DNA of 64,000 nucleotides from Tragulus kanchil. Its lineage: Eukaryota > Chordata > Mammalia > Artiodactyla > Tragulidae. This document shows positions 41,451 to 52,779 of the stretch, one piece after another (positions within the stretch are counted from its first letter, which is position 1; the number at the start of each line of letters is the position of its first letter). The stretch covers positions 184,511,801 to 184,575,800 of the forward strand of contig JAIOJX010000025.1 in the NCBI GenBank assembly GCA_022376925.1, read 5' to 3'. Position numbers and translations under genes: made by a program. The notes below the pieces were generated by a model. That model was not told the DNA's origin, ran no database searches, and was given only the letters and a program-made list of their open reading frames with translations.

Positions 41451-42267
41451 TTTTTTAATTTTTATTTTATTTTATATTTTTCTCACTGCTGTTGCCGACC
41501 ACTCTTTAAAAACAACAACAACAACAAACCGGGTATTTCTTGAAACACAAGGGACCTACTGAGATGAAAAACCTAATAATGGCCTGGAACAGAAGTTTTA
41601 AACTAGCTAAGCTAAACAGCTGTCCAAAGGCAGCATAGGAAGAGGCAAGTGTTATTTCGGAAGGATTTCCTGCCGCTGAGAGTGAGTGAGAAGACAGGTG
41701 GGCTTAGGATGCAGACGGGGTCCAGGTCACAGCCGTCCTTGGCCGCAACACCAGTCACAAGCCGGTGCAGCGCGGCGCGGGCCCGCCTGCCTCGTCAGCC
41801 CAGCTCTTTACCGGGAATGTGGCCTCGTGAACTCACAGCAGCGTCTTCTAAGGGCTTTGGCCAGGAGTGCTGTGCTGTGAAGGGTCAGAGCCCGCATCCA
41901 GTCCACGGGCAGCCCCCCCAGGAGGAACGGGAGGCAGGCGGATACCGTAGCTCCATCACATGTTCTCTGGGAAGTCGTCAGCCACTACGGGAAGGCTGAG
42001 CACCCCCGGGAAGCAAGACATGGCTCTCTCTAGAGCTCAGCAGGCCTGTGGGAGAGAAGGTCAGACGCCAGCCTAGACCAGCCCGTCTCACGGACTGAGT
42101 TTGTTGAATCCGTACAAGCAGCCCTTTGGGCTCCAAGAAGACCAAGTTCTCCACCGTGCCTCAGAGATGCGGATACAGAGCTTGTAGGTCCATCTTTCTT
42201 ACGTCGAAAAGTTAAAAATGATTTGTTAAAAGTATTTTCCAAAAGGACCTAAATCCTAGTAATAAAC
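41451..42267. other. Unassigned sequence
   Basis: Includes a short (AAC)n run at about 41507-41527; no gene recognised. Confidence 0.4.
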
Positions 42268-42480
42268 AAGGAAATGAACTGAGTGAAGTTAGTCAGACAG
42301 AGAAGGAGAAATATCCCATGATATGCCTTATGTGGGGAAGTTAGAAGAAATGATGCAAATGGACCCACTGAGAAAACAGACAGAGGTAGAAAACGACCAT
42401 GTGGCTGCTGGGGGAAAGGATGGTTCGGGAGCCGGGAAGGTCGTGTGCACAGTGCTCTATTTAAGATGAGTGATAAACAA
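42268..42480 (+). mobile_element. L1 LINE 3' region
   Basis: AGTGAAGTTAGTCAGACAGAG, GAAATATCCCATGATATGCC, GATAAACAAGCG: ruminant L1 3' UTR text. Confidence 0.75.
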
Positions 42481-43040
42481 GCGCCGGGAACTCTGCTCAG
42501 TGTTCCGGGCCTGCCTCGATGAGAGGGAGCTTTAGGGGAGAAAGGATACGTGTTTGGCTGAGCTCCTTCACTGTTCACATGAAACCCTCACAAAGTCATT
42601 AAGTGGCGATACCTCAATACAAAGGGTTAAAAAGTAACAGTCAGGAAGGAAATGCATTTCTTTTCGAATGAGAGATTTTGCCTAATGAATTTCATCCTCA
42701 CAGGGGAACCGTCGGTCTGTGGTCGCCTGAGACCCTGGGCCTGGGAGGGAAATAAGCAGGTGCTGCCGCCCTGGGAACGCCCGGGTGCCCTCGGCCGCGG
42801 GAACGGCTTCTGTCCGGCAGGGGGCGCTGGGGGAGCAGCACCAGCCATCTGAAAGCAGCGGGTCCCCACCAGCCTTCAGGAAATCAACCTGCCAGCCCCT
42901 GGTGGTCAGGGCTCCCAGCCCCTGTCATCCCCGGGGCTCATGGCTAAGGCCCGCAGCTGGGGAGTTGGGGGCGTGGTAGCCAAAGGCCGTGCCCCCGTTC
43001 CATTTGTTGTCCTCTCTGCTCTTCTTTGCAGGAACGAGCT
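42481..43040. other. Unassigned sequence
   Basis: Moderately CpG-rich at 42700-42850; no gene or repeat named. Confidence 0.35.
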
Positions 43041-43122
43041 TGTTTATTTACGTGCTTGTCTTTTCTTTAAAGGCTGAATCATATGCCATTGTATGGATGG
43101 ACCATACTTTGTTTATCCATCC
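43040..43122 (-). mobile_element. L1 LINE ORF2/3' fragment, part 1
   Basis: Antisense L1 (GCTGAATCATATGCCATTG), interrupted by a SINE and continuing at 43270. Confidence 0.7.
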
Positions 43123-43269
43123 ATCTGGGATTTTTTTTTGTTAGTTTGTTTGCTTTTCAGCTGTGACACACGACTTCTGGGATCTTAGTTCCCCAACCGG
43201 GGATCAAACATGGGCTCAAAGCAGTGAAAGCACCCAGTCCTAACCACTGGACTGCCAGGGAATTCCCCG
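43123..43269 (-). mobile_element. CHR-type SINE in L1
   Basis: Antisense short-form element; target-site duplication TATCCATCC at about 43114-43122 and 43270-43278. Confidence 0.82.
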
Positions 43270-43582
43270 TATCCATCCCTCTGTTGATGGGCACTTGGGC
43301 TGCTTCCACCTTTTGGCAATTATGAACAAGACTGCAATGAACGTGGGGGCTTGCGGCCGTGCGGTCAGTTTTGAGGTCTATACCCCCGGAAGTGGGATTG
43401 CTGGACCCCCTGCCAGTTCTGTTTTCAGTTTGTTTTGAGGACCCGCCAGTTTGTTCTGCCCCTGGAGCTGCGCCGCTGACGCTCCACCAGCACGGTGTGA
43501 GGCTTCCCGCTCCCCACGTCCTCACCAGCACTTGCTGTGTTCAGTGTTTTGACAGCGGCCATGCGGATGCCGTGAGCTGGTG
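43270..43582 (-). mobile_element. L1 LINE ORF2/3' fragment, part 2
   Basis: GGGCTGCTTCCACCTTTTGG, CCGGAAGTGGGATTGCTGG, CCTCACCAGCACTTGCTG: antisense of the L1 ORF2 C-terminal region, CpG-enriched by substitution. Confidence 0.8.
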
Positions 43583-44011
43583 AGGAGGCAGAGGCTGCCC
43601 GGGGTCGTGATGGTGGGAGTGGCGGGAAAGGCCACCAGGAGTAAGAGCCACCGCAGCGGGCGCGCCGTCCCCTCGCTCCCGGCCCGAACTCCCCAGCCCC
43701 CAGCCTGAGGAGTGATTGACCTGGGTGCTGGCTGAGACCCTTGGGTGCCTCTGGCCCACTCTGCACCCACGTGGAGTTACTGAATCACAGCCTGTGCTGT
43801 CTGCCTTCCCTCCTGGGGAGAAGGCCCCGAGCCTTTGCCCTCCCCCAGGTTCCAGGCTCCCTGTGGGTGGGTGCTCTGCTCCAGGCAGGAGGTCCCAGGG
43901 GCCTTGGCGGTGGCCCCTGGACCTATTTCCACACTCCAGCCAGGAGATCCTACTATGAGCACCCGAGGTGATCCCCACTTTTCAGACGGGGAGCAGAAGC
44001 ACAGAGAAGAC
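43583..44011. other. Unassigned GC-rich sequence
   Basis: No gene recognised. The last 60 bp (43960-44011) resemble the MIR core (CCCACTTTTCAGACGGGG). Confidence 0.4.
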
Positions 44012-44024
44012 GTCATTTGCTTCT

Positions 44025-44315
44025 TTTTTAAATAATTTATTGTATACATTTATGGTTGCATTGGGTCTTCATTGCTGCCCACGGGCATTCTCTAGCTGCA
44101 GCGAGTCAGGGCGGCTCTGCCTCGCGGGCGGGCTTCTCGGCGCCGTGGCGTGCCTCCTGGCTGAGCACCGGCTGCAGGCACGCTGGCTTCAGCACGTGAG
44201 CTGCACGGGCTTAGCTGTGCCCTGGCCTGTGGGGTCTTCCCGGGTCAAGGATCAAACCCGTGTCTCCTGCACTGGCAGGCGGATTCTTACCCGCTCGGCC
44301 ACCAGGCAAGTCCCT
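44025..44315 (-). mobile_element. CHR-type SINE, long form
   Basis: Antisense with target-site duplication GTCATYTGCTTCT at 44012-44024 and 44316-44328 (one mismatch). Confidence 0.88.
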
Positions 44316-44328
44316 GTCATCTGCTTCT

Positions 44329-44815
44329 AACCTGGCTGTGAGCGGAAGCCCCACCCCCCACCCCCCACCCCCCGCCCTTGCCGGGTGCTGCGGCTCAGCT
44401 CCCAGGCTGGTCCGGGAGGGAGGAGGCCCCTGGCAGGAGCGCTCATCCGCAAGGAGACCTGAGCAGGGGAAGGAGCCAGCCCGGCCGGCGGGGAGCAGAG
44501 CAGCGAGGCCCCCCATGCCCGCGGGGAACGGGGTTCCACTTCCTGGCCCTTCGTCCTGACTCACTGGGTACGCCTGGGCCGGGGACAGAGCGAGAAAACA
44601 GAAAGCCACGTTGGTCCAGGCAGCGGTGCCCACACGTCTGTGCACGCGTGTGCATGTGCGTGGAGACAGCCCGCTGCGTACCGAAGCAGAGAGGACTGCG
44701 GGGGCGTCCGGAGGCCTCGGCCGCGGGGGGCAGGCGGCTGAATCTCCAGAAGAGAGGGGGCGGCACGCAAGGGAGGTACGGTGACGCGGTCGAGTGACGG
44801 GTGCGAGGGCCGGAC
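44329..44815. other. Unassigned GC-rich sequence
   Basis: CpG-rich with short ORFs on both strands; nothing recognisable. Confidence 0.4.
44349..44378 (-). repeat. C-tract with minus-strand G-quadruplex potential
   Basis: Four or more runs of 4-6 C separated by single A or G. The minus strand gives G-runs with 1-nt loops, the strongest quadruplex-type motif in the window. Confidence 0.7.
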
Positions 44816-45020
44816 TTGCTGTCGCTCAGTCGTGTCCAACTCTCTGCGGCCCCGTGGACGGCAGCCCACCAGGCCTGCCCGTCCCTCCCCATCTCCCGGA
44901 GTTTTCTCAAGCTCACGTCCGTTGAGTCGGTGATACCATCCAATCACCTCGTCCCCTGCTTCCCTCTTCCCCTTTGTCCTTCAGGTATTCCCAGCATCAG
45001 GACCTTTTCCAGTGAGTTGG
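44816..45020 (-). mobile_element. BovB LINE 3' end, inverted partner 1
   Basis: Antisense BovB: GTCGCTCAGTCGTGTCC, CTCCCCATCTCCCGGAG, AGGACCTTTTCCAGTGAG. Confidence 0.88.
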
Positions 45021-45027
45021 AAGGGCT

Positions 45028-45110
45028 CACTGGAAGGACGGATGCTGATGCTGAAGCTGAAGCCCCAGTCCCTTGGCCACCGGACTAGAAGAGTCAGCTC
45101 GTTGGAAAGG
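45028..45110 (+). mobile_element. BovB LINE 3' region, inverted partner 2
   Basis: Sense BovB: TCACTGGAAGGACGGATGC, GATGCTGAAGCTGAAGC, GAGTCAGCTCGTTGGAAAG. Immediately follows an antisense BovB with only about 7 bp between. Confidence 0.82.
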
Positions 45111-45225
45111 GTTCAAATCCCAGCCCCACCACTGCGCCGCCGTCCTACCCTGGGGAAGCGGTTTCCCCGGCAGCAGGCTGTCGACGATCATAAAGGACCG
45201 CGTGAGGATTCAGTGTGCTCGTCTG
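45110..45225 (+). repeat. MIR fragment
   Basis: GGGTTCAAATCCCAGCCCC and GGGGAAGCGGTTTCCC, a MIR-like core. Confidence 0.5.
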
Positions 45226-45484
45226 ACTTCAGAAGGGCAGGACCTCGGTTTCCCAGAAGGGAGCAGGGAGCGCGCCTGCCCTCGGCTGCACCCAGCTTTG
45301 TCCAGACTCCGACTCCAGGGCTCTTTGTCCACCTCGGGGTTCCCATCGGACTGCGTACATTTTCATGTTTGCTCCCAGTCTTAGAATCAGCTGGGATTAA
45401 AAAAAAAACCTCACTGCTTGATGAAGATGCCTGTGTGGGACCTGGCAAACTCCTTTCAGACTCTCTTCGCCTTTGAGATGACTG

Positions 45485-45610
45485 AGACCCGCCCGGAGAA
45501 GTCAAGAGAACGCCCTAAAGTCACACAGACTGTAAGTGATGGAAATGGAAGTTGCACCCAGGCAGGCTGGCGCCAGCACCGGAGCTCTTAGCCACGCCCC
45601 TGGATGGCCT
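45485..45610 (+). repeat. MIR fragment
   Basis: GAGACCCGCCCGGAGAAG, AAAGTCACACAGACTGTAAG, ending AGCTCTTAGCCAC. Confidence 0.55.
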
Positions 45611-46255
45611 CATGTACACATGAAGTTCTTGATTCACCCAACAGTGTCTTGAGGTCATAAACATGTCAGGTGCCAGTGGAGACATGGAGGCTACAGAGGG
45701 GAATAAGACCCAGTCCCTGACAGCAGAGGAGAGACTGCTGAACGTCATCCTAGTGGTCACGAGGAGAAGCCCTGGCCTCCTACTTGAGCTCTGGGGTTGG
45801 GGTGGGCAGTCAGGGATGGCTCCCTGGAGGAGGTGAAGATGGAGGTGAGCCTCGCAGGATGAGTTGAAGTTTTCCAGAGAGAGAGTGGAGGGGCAGGGCG
45901 CTCCTGGTAGCGGGGACAGCATATGCAAACACACGATAGAGACAGAGAGAGCGTACAGTACAGCAGAGGTCATCGCTGTGTAACTAACATGTGAAAACTT
46001 CAGTTCCGCATATGAGTTTCACATTTTTAAAAGAAAGAAAATTGGCTAAGCATGAGATGGGTGCAAGGAACCCACAAACTGGGCTGTTGGTCGGACTCCC
46101 TGCAGAGCTTTGGCCCCTGCTGCTGACGGACTCCAAGTGGTGGGAACCCCTGGGGCTTTGCAATTGGAGTCCAGGAGGAGGGGGGAAAGGGAGTGGACGT
46201 GGCCTCCCAGAGCACCCCGAGGCCTTTCTCTTGGGGACCCCGGGAGTCTTGGAAG
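45611..46255. other. Unassigned sequence (45808 onward repeated at 46901)
   Basis: No gene or clear repeat seen. Confidence 0.4.
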
Positions 46256-46458
46256 GCTTCTCCCTGGAGGCTCAGATGGTAAAGGATCTGCCAGCCATGC
46301 AGCAGACCAGGGTTCCATCCCTAGGCCAGGGAGATCCCCTGGAGAAGGGCATGGCGACCCTCCGCAGTGTTCTTGACTGGAGAAGCCCGTGGACAGAGCA
46401 GCTGGCGGCTGCAGGCCACGGGGCGGTAGAGTCAGACACGACTGAGCCACCAGCACGC
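46256..46458 (+). mobile_element. Bov-tA SINE, copy A
   Basis: GGCTTCTCCCTGGAGGCTCAG head to GTCAGACACGACTGAGCC. Confidence 0.87.
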
Positions 46459-47348
46459 TCACCTTCACCAGCCACGTCAGAGTGGGCTTCAGCCCCGCGG
46501 GCCCTCCGGCCCGCACCACACTGCCCCCTAGTGGAGATCTCTAGGGGTGTCCCTGATGGGGGGTCACTAGCTGGACCCAGCCTGATGACATAAGTGTGCA
46601 TGGACTCCGCCCTGGGCTGAATCAGCCAAGGGTCAAGAGTCCGCCCGCTGGTCCGGGAGGGCAGGGCCGGCTGGCAGCTCACACGGGTCCTCAGGCCTCC
46701 GCTCAGGGACGTGCCACTGCCGGTCACTAGGGGGCAATGTCCTGCCGTGAACTGTCCTCCCGGAGCTGGGGGCCTTCAGCAAGCTCCCTCTTCTGAAAGT
46801 CTCAGCGGGACCACTCGGCTCGACACAGCAAAAGAAAATCCAGAGGACCTGCTGGGGCCCCACCCGTGTCCTCCTAGGGACCCCCCGGCTCCCACCAAGC
46901 GGTCAGGGATGGCTCCCTGGAGGAGGTGAAGATGGAGGTGAGCCTCGCAGGATGAGTTGAAGTTTTCCAGAGAGAGAGTGGAGGGGCAGGGCGCTCCTGG
47001 TAGCGGGGACAGCATATGCAAACACACGATAGAGACAGAGAGAGCGTACAGTACAGCAGAGGTCATCGCTGTGTAACTAACATGTGAAAACTTCAGTTCC
47101 GCATATGAGTTTCACATTTTTAAAAGAAAGAAAATTGGCTAAGCATGAGATGGGTGCAAGGAACCCACAAACTGGGCTGTTGGTCGGACTCCCTGCAGAG
47201 CTTTGGCCCCTGCTGCTGACGGACTCCAAGTGGTGGGAACCCCTGGGGCTTTGCAATTGGAGTCCAGGAGGAGGGGGGAAAGGGAGTGGACGTGGCCTCC
47301 CAGAGCACCCCGAGGCCTTTCTCTTGGGGACCCCGGGAGTCTTGGAAG

Positions 47349-47551
47349 GCTTCTCCCTGGAGGCTCAGATGGTAAAGGATCTGCCAGCCATGCAGCAGAC
47401 CAGGGTTCCATCCCTAGGCCAGGGAGATCCCCTGGAGAAGGGCATGGCGACCCTCCGCAGTGTTCTTGACTGGAGAAGCCCGTGGACAGAGCAGCTGGCG
47501 GCTGCAGGCCACGGGGCGGTAGAGTCAGACACGACTGAGCCACCAGCACGC
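47349..47551 (+). mobile_element. Bov-tA SINE, copy B
   Basis: D13 copy of 46256-46458. Confidence 0.87.
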
Positions 47552-48533
47552 TCACCTTCACCAGCCACGTCAGAGTGGGCTTCAGCCCCGCGGCCGTCCG
47601 GCCCGCACCACACTGCCCCCTAGTGGAGATCTCTAGGGGTGTCCCTGATGGGGGGTCACTAGCTGGACCCAGCCTGATGACATAAGTGTGCATGGACTCC
47701 GCCCTGGGCTGAATCAGCCAAGGGTCAAGAGTCCGCCCGCTGGTCCGGGAGGGCAGGGCCGGCTGGCAGCTCACACGGGTCCTCAGGCCTCCGCTCAGGG
47801 ACGTGCCACTGCCGGTCACTAGGGGGCAATGTCCTGCCGTGAACTGTCCTCCCGGAGCTGGGGGCCTTCAGCAAGCTCCCTCTTCTGAAAGTCTCAGCGG
47901 GACCACTCGGCTCGACACAGCAAAAGAAAATCCAGAGGACCTGCTGGGGCCCCACCCCGTGTCCTCCTAGGGACGCCCCACGGCTCCCACCAAGCGGTGG
48001 GGGCCCCCCTTCACCTGCCTCCCTCTTCGGGGTGCTCACTCTGGGGAATGCTGGTCTCCCTGCTGGCCCACGCAGAGGGCCTGCCTGGAGAGGAACGGAG
48101 CTCCCACCCCCCGCCCCGAGAGCCGGCATCGACCTCACAACCTGAACAGGCTTCCAGGTGACTCCGGCTGAGGCCCCAGAAGAGACTTCCCGTCCACGGA
48201 ATCTGTGAGCATCACACGCAGTTGTAATTTGCTCTGCGGCCAGAGGACTGCGGAGCAGCTTGGGGGTTGTCACGTCCCCTGCCCTTGAGAGGGGAGCAGC
48301 TCCAGGGTGGTCAGCCATCTCCACGGGGACCAGGGCTGGGCAGGGAGTGCGAGGGCCCAGGGCCCGGGGCTGAGCACGAAGGAGCTTTGCGGGTGCGGGG
48401 TGGGGGGGTGGCGTGGCGCAGTCAGGGCGAAGCTGCAGGTGGAGCACCGGGGAACAGGGGCAGGGAGGCTGGCCCGTAGGGAGGCGGGAGGTGGGGGTGA
48501 CCAGCGGGCTTGGAATCTGTCCTCGGGAAGCAT
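47552..48533. other. Unassigned GC-rich sequence (partly repeated in D13 and D14)
   Basis: Long minus-strand ORFs (up to 240 codons at 47725-48447) are composition-driven; no protein family recognised. Confidence 0.4.
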
Positions 48534-48632
48534 CCAGGCAAGACGACTGGAGTGGGAGGGCATGCCCTTCCTAACCCAGGGATCGAACCGCGGTCTACTG
48601 CATTGCAGGCAGATTCTTTGCCAGCTGAGCTA
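48534..48632 (-). mobile_element. Bov-tA SINE head fragment, copy A
   Basis: Antisense: AAGACGACTGGAGTGGG, CCAGGGATCGAACCGCGG, GCCAGCTGAGC. Confidence 0.82.
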
Positions 48633-49662
48633 TACGCATTACAACGAGGAGGCTGCAGCTCCCAAAGCGCTGGGTCCCCTTCCCAGGCAGGCAGGTCTGC
48701 CTTGGGGGAGGTTCAGCAGTGCCCCCCTCGCCTTCGCTCCGTCTCCTCCCCTCTGCCCTCCTCCTTTGCTCCCCCCCTTCCCTCTCTCCTGTGTTCTGTT
48801 TCCACTTCCTGCCCGCCAGCCTCCCAGGGCTGACCCCGCTCCCCAGACCCTGGGCCCCATGAAGGAGATGCCGCAGCCTGAAGTAGCCACTCTGCTCTAG
48901 TCACCGGCAGGGGCATGTGGAGGGTACTTTACCTCCCTGAGGGTGTAGTGACTAAGTCCATCCTGGTGCGTCGTAGTTTGACAGCCTCCCGGAGCTGGGG
49001 CCTCAGCAAGCTCCCTCTTCTGAAAGTCTCAGCGACCACTCGGCTCGACACAGCAAAAGAAAATCCAGAGGACCTGCTGGGGCCCCACCCGTGTCCTCCT
49101 AGGGACGCCCCACGGCTCCCACCAAGCGGTGGGGGCCCCCCTTCACCTGCCTCCCTCTTCGGGGTGCTCACTCTGGGGAATGCTGGTCTCCCTGCTGGCC
49201 CACGCAGAGGGCCTGCCTGGAGAGGAACGGAGCTCCCACCCCCCGCCCCGAGAGCCGGCATCGACCTCACAACCTGAACAGGCTTCCAGGTGACTCCGGC
49301 TGAGGCCCCAGAAGAGACTTCCCGTCCACGGAATCTGTGAGCATCACACGCAGTTGTAATTTGCTCTGCGGCCAGAGGACTGCGGAGCAGCTTGGGGGTT
49401 GTCACGTCCCCTGCCCTTGAGAGGGGAGCAGCTCCAGGGTGGTCAGCCATCTCCACGGGGACCAGGGCTGGGCAGGGAGTGCGAGGGCCCAGGGCCCGGG
49501 GCTGAGCACGAAGGAGCTTTGGGTGCGGGGTGGGGGGTGGCGTGGCGCAGTCAGGGCGAAGCTGCAGGTGGAGCACCGGGGAACAGGGGCAGGGAGGCTG
49601 GCCCGTAGGGAGGCGGGAGGTGGGGGTGACCAGCGGGCTTGGAATCTGTCCTCGGGAAGCAT

Positions 49663-49761
49663 CCAGGCAAGACGACTGGAGTGGGAGGGCATGCCCTTCC
49701 TAACCCAGGGATCGAACCGCGGTCTACTGCATTGCAGGCAGATTCTTTGCCAGCTGAGCTA
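49663..49761 (-). mobile_element. Bov-tA SINE head fragment, copy B
   Basis: D14 copy of 48534-48632. Confidence 0.82.
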
Positions 49762-50139
49762 TACGCATTACAACGAGGAGGCTGCAGCTCCCAAAGCGCT
49801 GGGTCCCCTTCCCAGGCAGGCAGGTCTGCCTTGGGGGAGGTTCAGCAGTGCCCCCCTCGCCTTCGCTCCGTCTCCTCCCCTCTGCCCTCCTCCTTTGCTC
49901 CCCCCCTTCCCTCTCTCCTGTGTTCTGTTTCCACTTCCTGCCCGCCAGCCTCCCAGGGCTGACCCCGCTCCCCAGACCCTGGGCCCCATGAAGGAGATGC
50001 CGCAGCCTGAAGTAGCCACTCTGCTCTAGTCACCGGCAGGGGGCATGTGGAGGGTACTTTACCTCCCTGAGGGTGTAGTGACTAAGTCCATCCTGCGTGT
50101 CCTGATCAAGTCAGCTTTCAGACAGGCCTGGGCGCCATC

Positions 50140-50235
50140 CCAGTCCATCTGCTTCCAGCCGTGAGCCTGGCCAAGTCCCCGGTGCCCTCCGACCCTCGGC
50201 TTCCTCGGCTGCAGAGTGGGGCCCCTGAGCCACCT
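50140..50235 (+). repeat. MIR fragment
   Basis: GTGAGCCTGGCCAAGTCCC, CTCGGCTTCCTCGGCTGC, a CpG-rich MIR core. Confidence 0.5.
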
Positions 50236-51189
50236 GCCTCGCGGGACCGGAGGAGCCACGGGGCCGGACGCCCAGGCCCTCGCGCGCCCCCGCCAGCCCT
50301 TCCGTGTCAGGATTCTCACTATCGTGCTGGGGGAGGCGGGGCGGGAGGGAGGCCCGGCCTGTGTGAGTCCCCCGTGGATCTCAGGTCAGGCTCGCTCTGT
50401 CTGTCCGCGCCGGTCCAGTCTGCAGCCCTGGGAAGCCTCTGGAAGGGTGCAGACGGATGGCCTGGAGCGCGCTCCGTTCAGGCAGCGCCAGGCCTGCCTG
50501 TAATAAAGACCTGCTTCTTCCCGACCGCGCGCCTGGCCCGTAGAGCGAAGGCTCAGTGGGCGATCCTGAGCGCCCGCCCGCCGGCCCCGGACACACTCGG
50601 GCCTTCTGTGTGCCCGCCGCCCCCTGGGGGACGCTCACAATGCCGCCCTGTTCTCCCCTCCGAGCCGCCGCCCGGGGAGGAGTCCGTGCCAGCTGGGAGG
50701 AGGCTGCCTTTACTGGTTTCCAGGAAGACGCGCGCGCTGTGTGTGGCCGGAGAGGGGGGCACCTCATCGCTGGCAGCCCTTGGAATTAGGGGGGACTGTT
50801 AAGGGCAAAACCCGTGTTCGTCTGGCAGGGCCGCTGTCCACGCGCTGGACGGCAGACGTCCCCGCTGAGCCTGGAGCACGCTGAGTCCTCCCGTGCAGGG
50901 CCCTCGCACAGGCTGTTCCTGTGCGTTCGTGGGCTCCTCCTCCTCTCCTGCAAACCCGAGCTTCAGCGGGTCCTCCCCGCGCTGGAACCTGCTGCCCTCA
51001 CAGCTGTCTTACGGCCCTGCCTGACTTTCCACCCACGTTTAGCATCTGTCTCGTCCCTCAGGAAGGTAAACGTCGTGAATCAAAGAGCTGTCTTTTTTAC
51101 GCCCGGACCCCAAAGGCCAGCCCAGTGCCTGGCTCAAGAAGGCCACAGTTGAGTCTAAAGTATGACACGAATGAACTTACCTATGGAAC
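50236..51189. other. CpG-rich unique sequence
   Basis: About 950 bp with CpG clusters (50240-50760). Open frames up to 213 codons without recognisable domains; possible orphan CpG island. Confidence 0.4.
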
Positions 51190-51190
51190 G

Positions 51191-51408
51191 GGGGGCCTCC
51201 CCGGTGGCTCCGACGGTAAAGAATCTGCCTGCAATACAGGAGACCCGGCTTCAGTCCCCGGGTCGGGAAGAACCCCTGGAGAAGGGCGTGGCGACCCACC
51301 CCAGTGTTCTTGCCTGGAGAATTCCATGGACAGAGGAGCCTGGCGGGTTGCAGCCCGTGGGGTCCCAAACAGTCAGACATGCCTGAGTGACTAGCACTTT
51401 CACTTTTC
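51191..51408 (+). mobile_element. Bov-tA SINE
   Basis: Complete element: GGGGGCCTCCCCGGTGGCTC head to AGCACTTTCACTTTTC. Confidence 0.9.
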
Positions 51409-51409
51409 G

Positions 51410-51687
51410 TGAAGCAGAAGCCTGCTCGCAGACACAGACGGCAGGCTTGTGGTTGTCAAGGGGAGGGGGGAGGGGGGGATGGAGTGGGAGCTGGGGTCAG
51501 CAGGTGCGAGCTGGTGCATATAGGATGGATAAACAAGAGGTCCTACTGTACAGAACAGGGAGCTTTATTCAACATCCTGTGGTGAATCGTAATGGTAAAA
51601 AAAATATATATATATATATATATATTCCCATAATTGAATCACTTTGCTGTACAACAGAAATTAGCACAACACTGTACGTCCACTGTG
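51410..51687 (+). mobile_element. L1 LINE 3' end, copy A
   Basis: Ruminant L1 3' UTR: AACAAGAGGTCCTACTGTAC, GAATCACTTTGCTGTAC, AGAAATTAGCACAACACTG; contains a (TA)n microsatellite at about 51604-51626. Confidence 0.88.
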
Positions 51688-51966
51688 TTATTGTTCAGTC
51701 TCTGAGCTCTGTCTGACTCTGTGACCCTACAGACTGCAGCAAGCCAGACTTCCCCGTCCTTTACTAATTACCAGAGTTTATTCAAACCATGTCCATGGAG
51801 TCAGTGCTGCCATCCCACCCTCTCATCCTCTGTCGTCCCCTTCTCCTCCTGCCCTTAATGTTTCCCAGCTTCAGGGTCTTTTCCAGAGAGTCCACTAGGA
51901 CATCAGGCAGCCAAGGTCTTGGAGCTTCAGATTCAGCATCAGTCCTTTCAAAGTATCCTTGGATCA
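51688..51966 (-). mobile_element. BovB LINE 3' end, copy A
   Basis: Antisense: TATTGTTCAGTCTCTGAGC, ATGTCCATGGAGTCAGTG, GGAGCTTCAGATTCAGCATC. Confidence 0.87.
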
Positions 51967-52575
51967 AAGTTTTAAAAAAAGAAGGCCACAGTCAAGAGTT
52001 GCTAGCTGAACGAATGAATAAACTAGCCACCCTATTGAGAAATCAGCCTGTGAGTCAGTGGCCATGAGTCAATGGATCCGTCGCTGCGCTAATGAGATCA
52101 GGGTGCAGAGGCGGCGGTCCTCACCTAATCCGTCTTTAATCGTCAGATCTTCTCTACTGGCCTCTAAGCCCTTCCAGGGCGGTGGTGGGGCCGGGGACGC
52201 GCTGAAGGAGCCAAAGCCGAGAGTGAAGGAGACAGGCAGGAAAGAAGCTGGGCTTCCACGGAGCGGGGACTGGCACAGTCTCTTTCCAAGCAGGCTGGTC
52301 GGGGAAGGCCGCCTCGGGGTGGTGAGAGAGTCCCAGGGCGGAGCCCCATGAAAGGAAGGGCCAGGCCATGGGAGTGGGTGCCACGCGAGCGGCCTTCTGA
52401 GGGGACGTGAGGCTTGCTGCGAGAAGGAGTCTGGACTTCCTCTGCGCGGTCTCCCAAACCAGGGTCAGCAGCGCAAGCCCAAGAGGACCAACTTCATTTC
52501 AGTCCAGGGGAACGTGTCCCAGGGCAGAGCCGTGCAAAGGTGAAATCGTTGCCCAACTCATGGCTCTCTGTGCAC
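51967..52575. other. Unassigned sequence (repeated at 53059-53668)
   Basis: No gene recognised on either strand. Confidence 0.4.
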
Positions 52576-52621
52576 TGCCCAGCTTTTAGGGAGGGAGGAT
52601 GGAGTGGAGCCCAGGTCACTA

Positions 52622-52779
52622 AGAAACAAGAGGTCCTACTGTACAGAACAGGAGCTTTATTCAACATCCTGTGGTGAATCGTAATGGTAAAAAAAATATA
52701 TATATATATATATATATTCCCATAATTGAATCACTTTGCTGTACAACAGAAATTAGCACAACACTGTACGTCCACTGTG
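52622..52779 (+). mobile_element. L1 LINE 3' end, copy B
   Basis: D15 copy of the right part of 51410-51687, including the (TA)n run at about 52696-52718. Confidence 0.88.

Larger units (their letters stand above)
45808..47990. repeat. Tandem duplication D13 (offset 1093)
   Basis: 45808-46898 is repeated at 46901-47990. Copy A's last 30 bp differ slightly (CCCCCCGG against GCCCCACGG). The final part overlaps D14, so the 46770-46898 sequence occurs three times. Confidence 0.92.
47850..50095. repeat. Tandem duplication D14 (offset about 1132)
   Basis: 47850-48980 is repeated at 48984-50095. Single-base losses cluster in the first 60 bp of copy B. The end of copy A (48960-48985) departs from copy B with a scrambled 20-bp tail. 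Confidence 0.92.

Noticed and set aside
47725..48447. 240-codon minus-strand ORF
   Set aside because: Composition effect in GC-rich sequence and cut by duplication junctions; translation has no recognisable family.
50161..50802. 213-codon plus-strand ORF
   Set aside because: Begins in a MIR and runs through CpG-rich unique DNA; Pro/Arg-rich and unrecognised.
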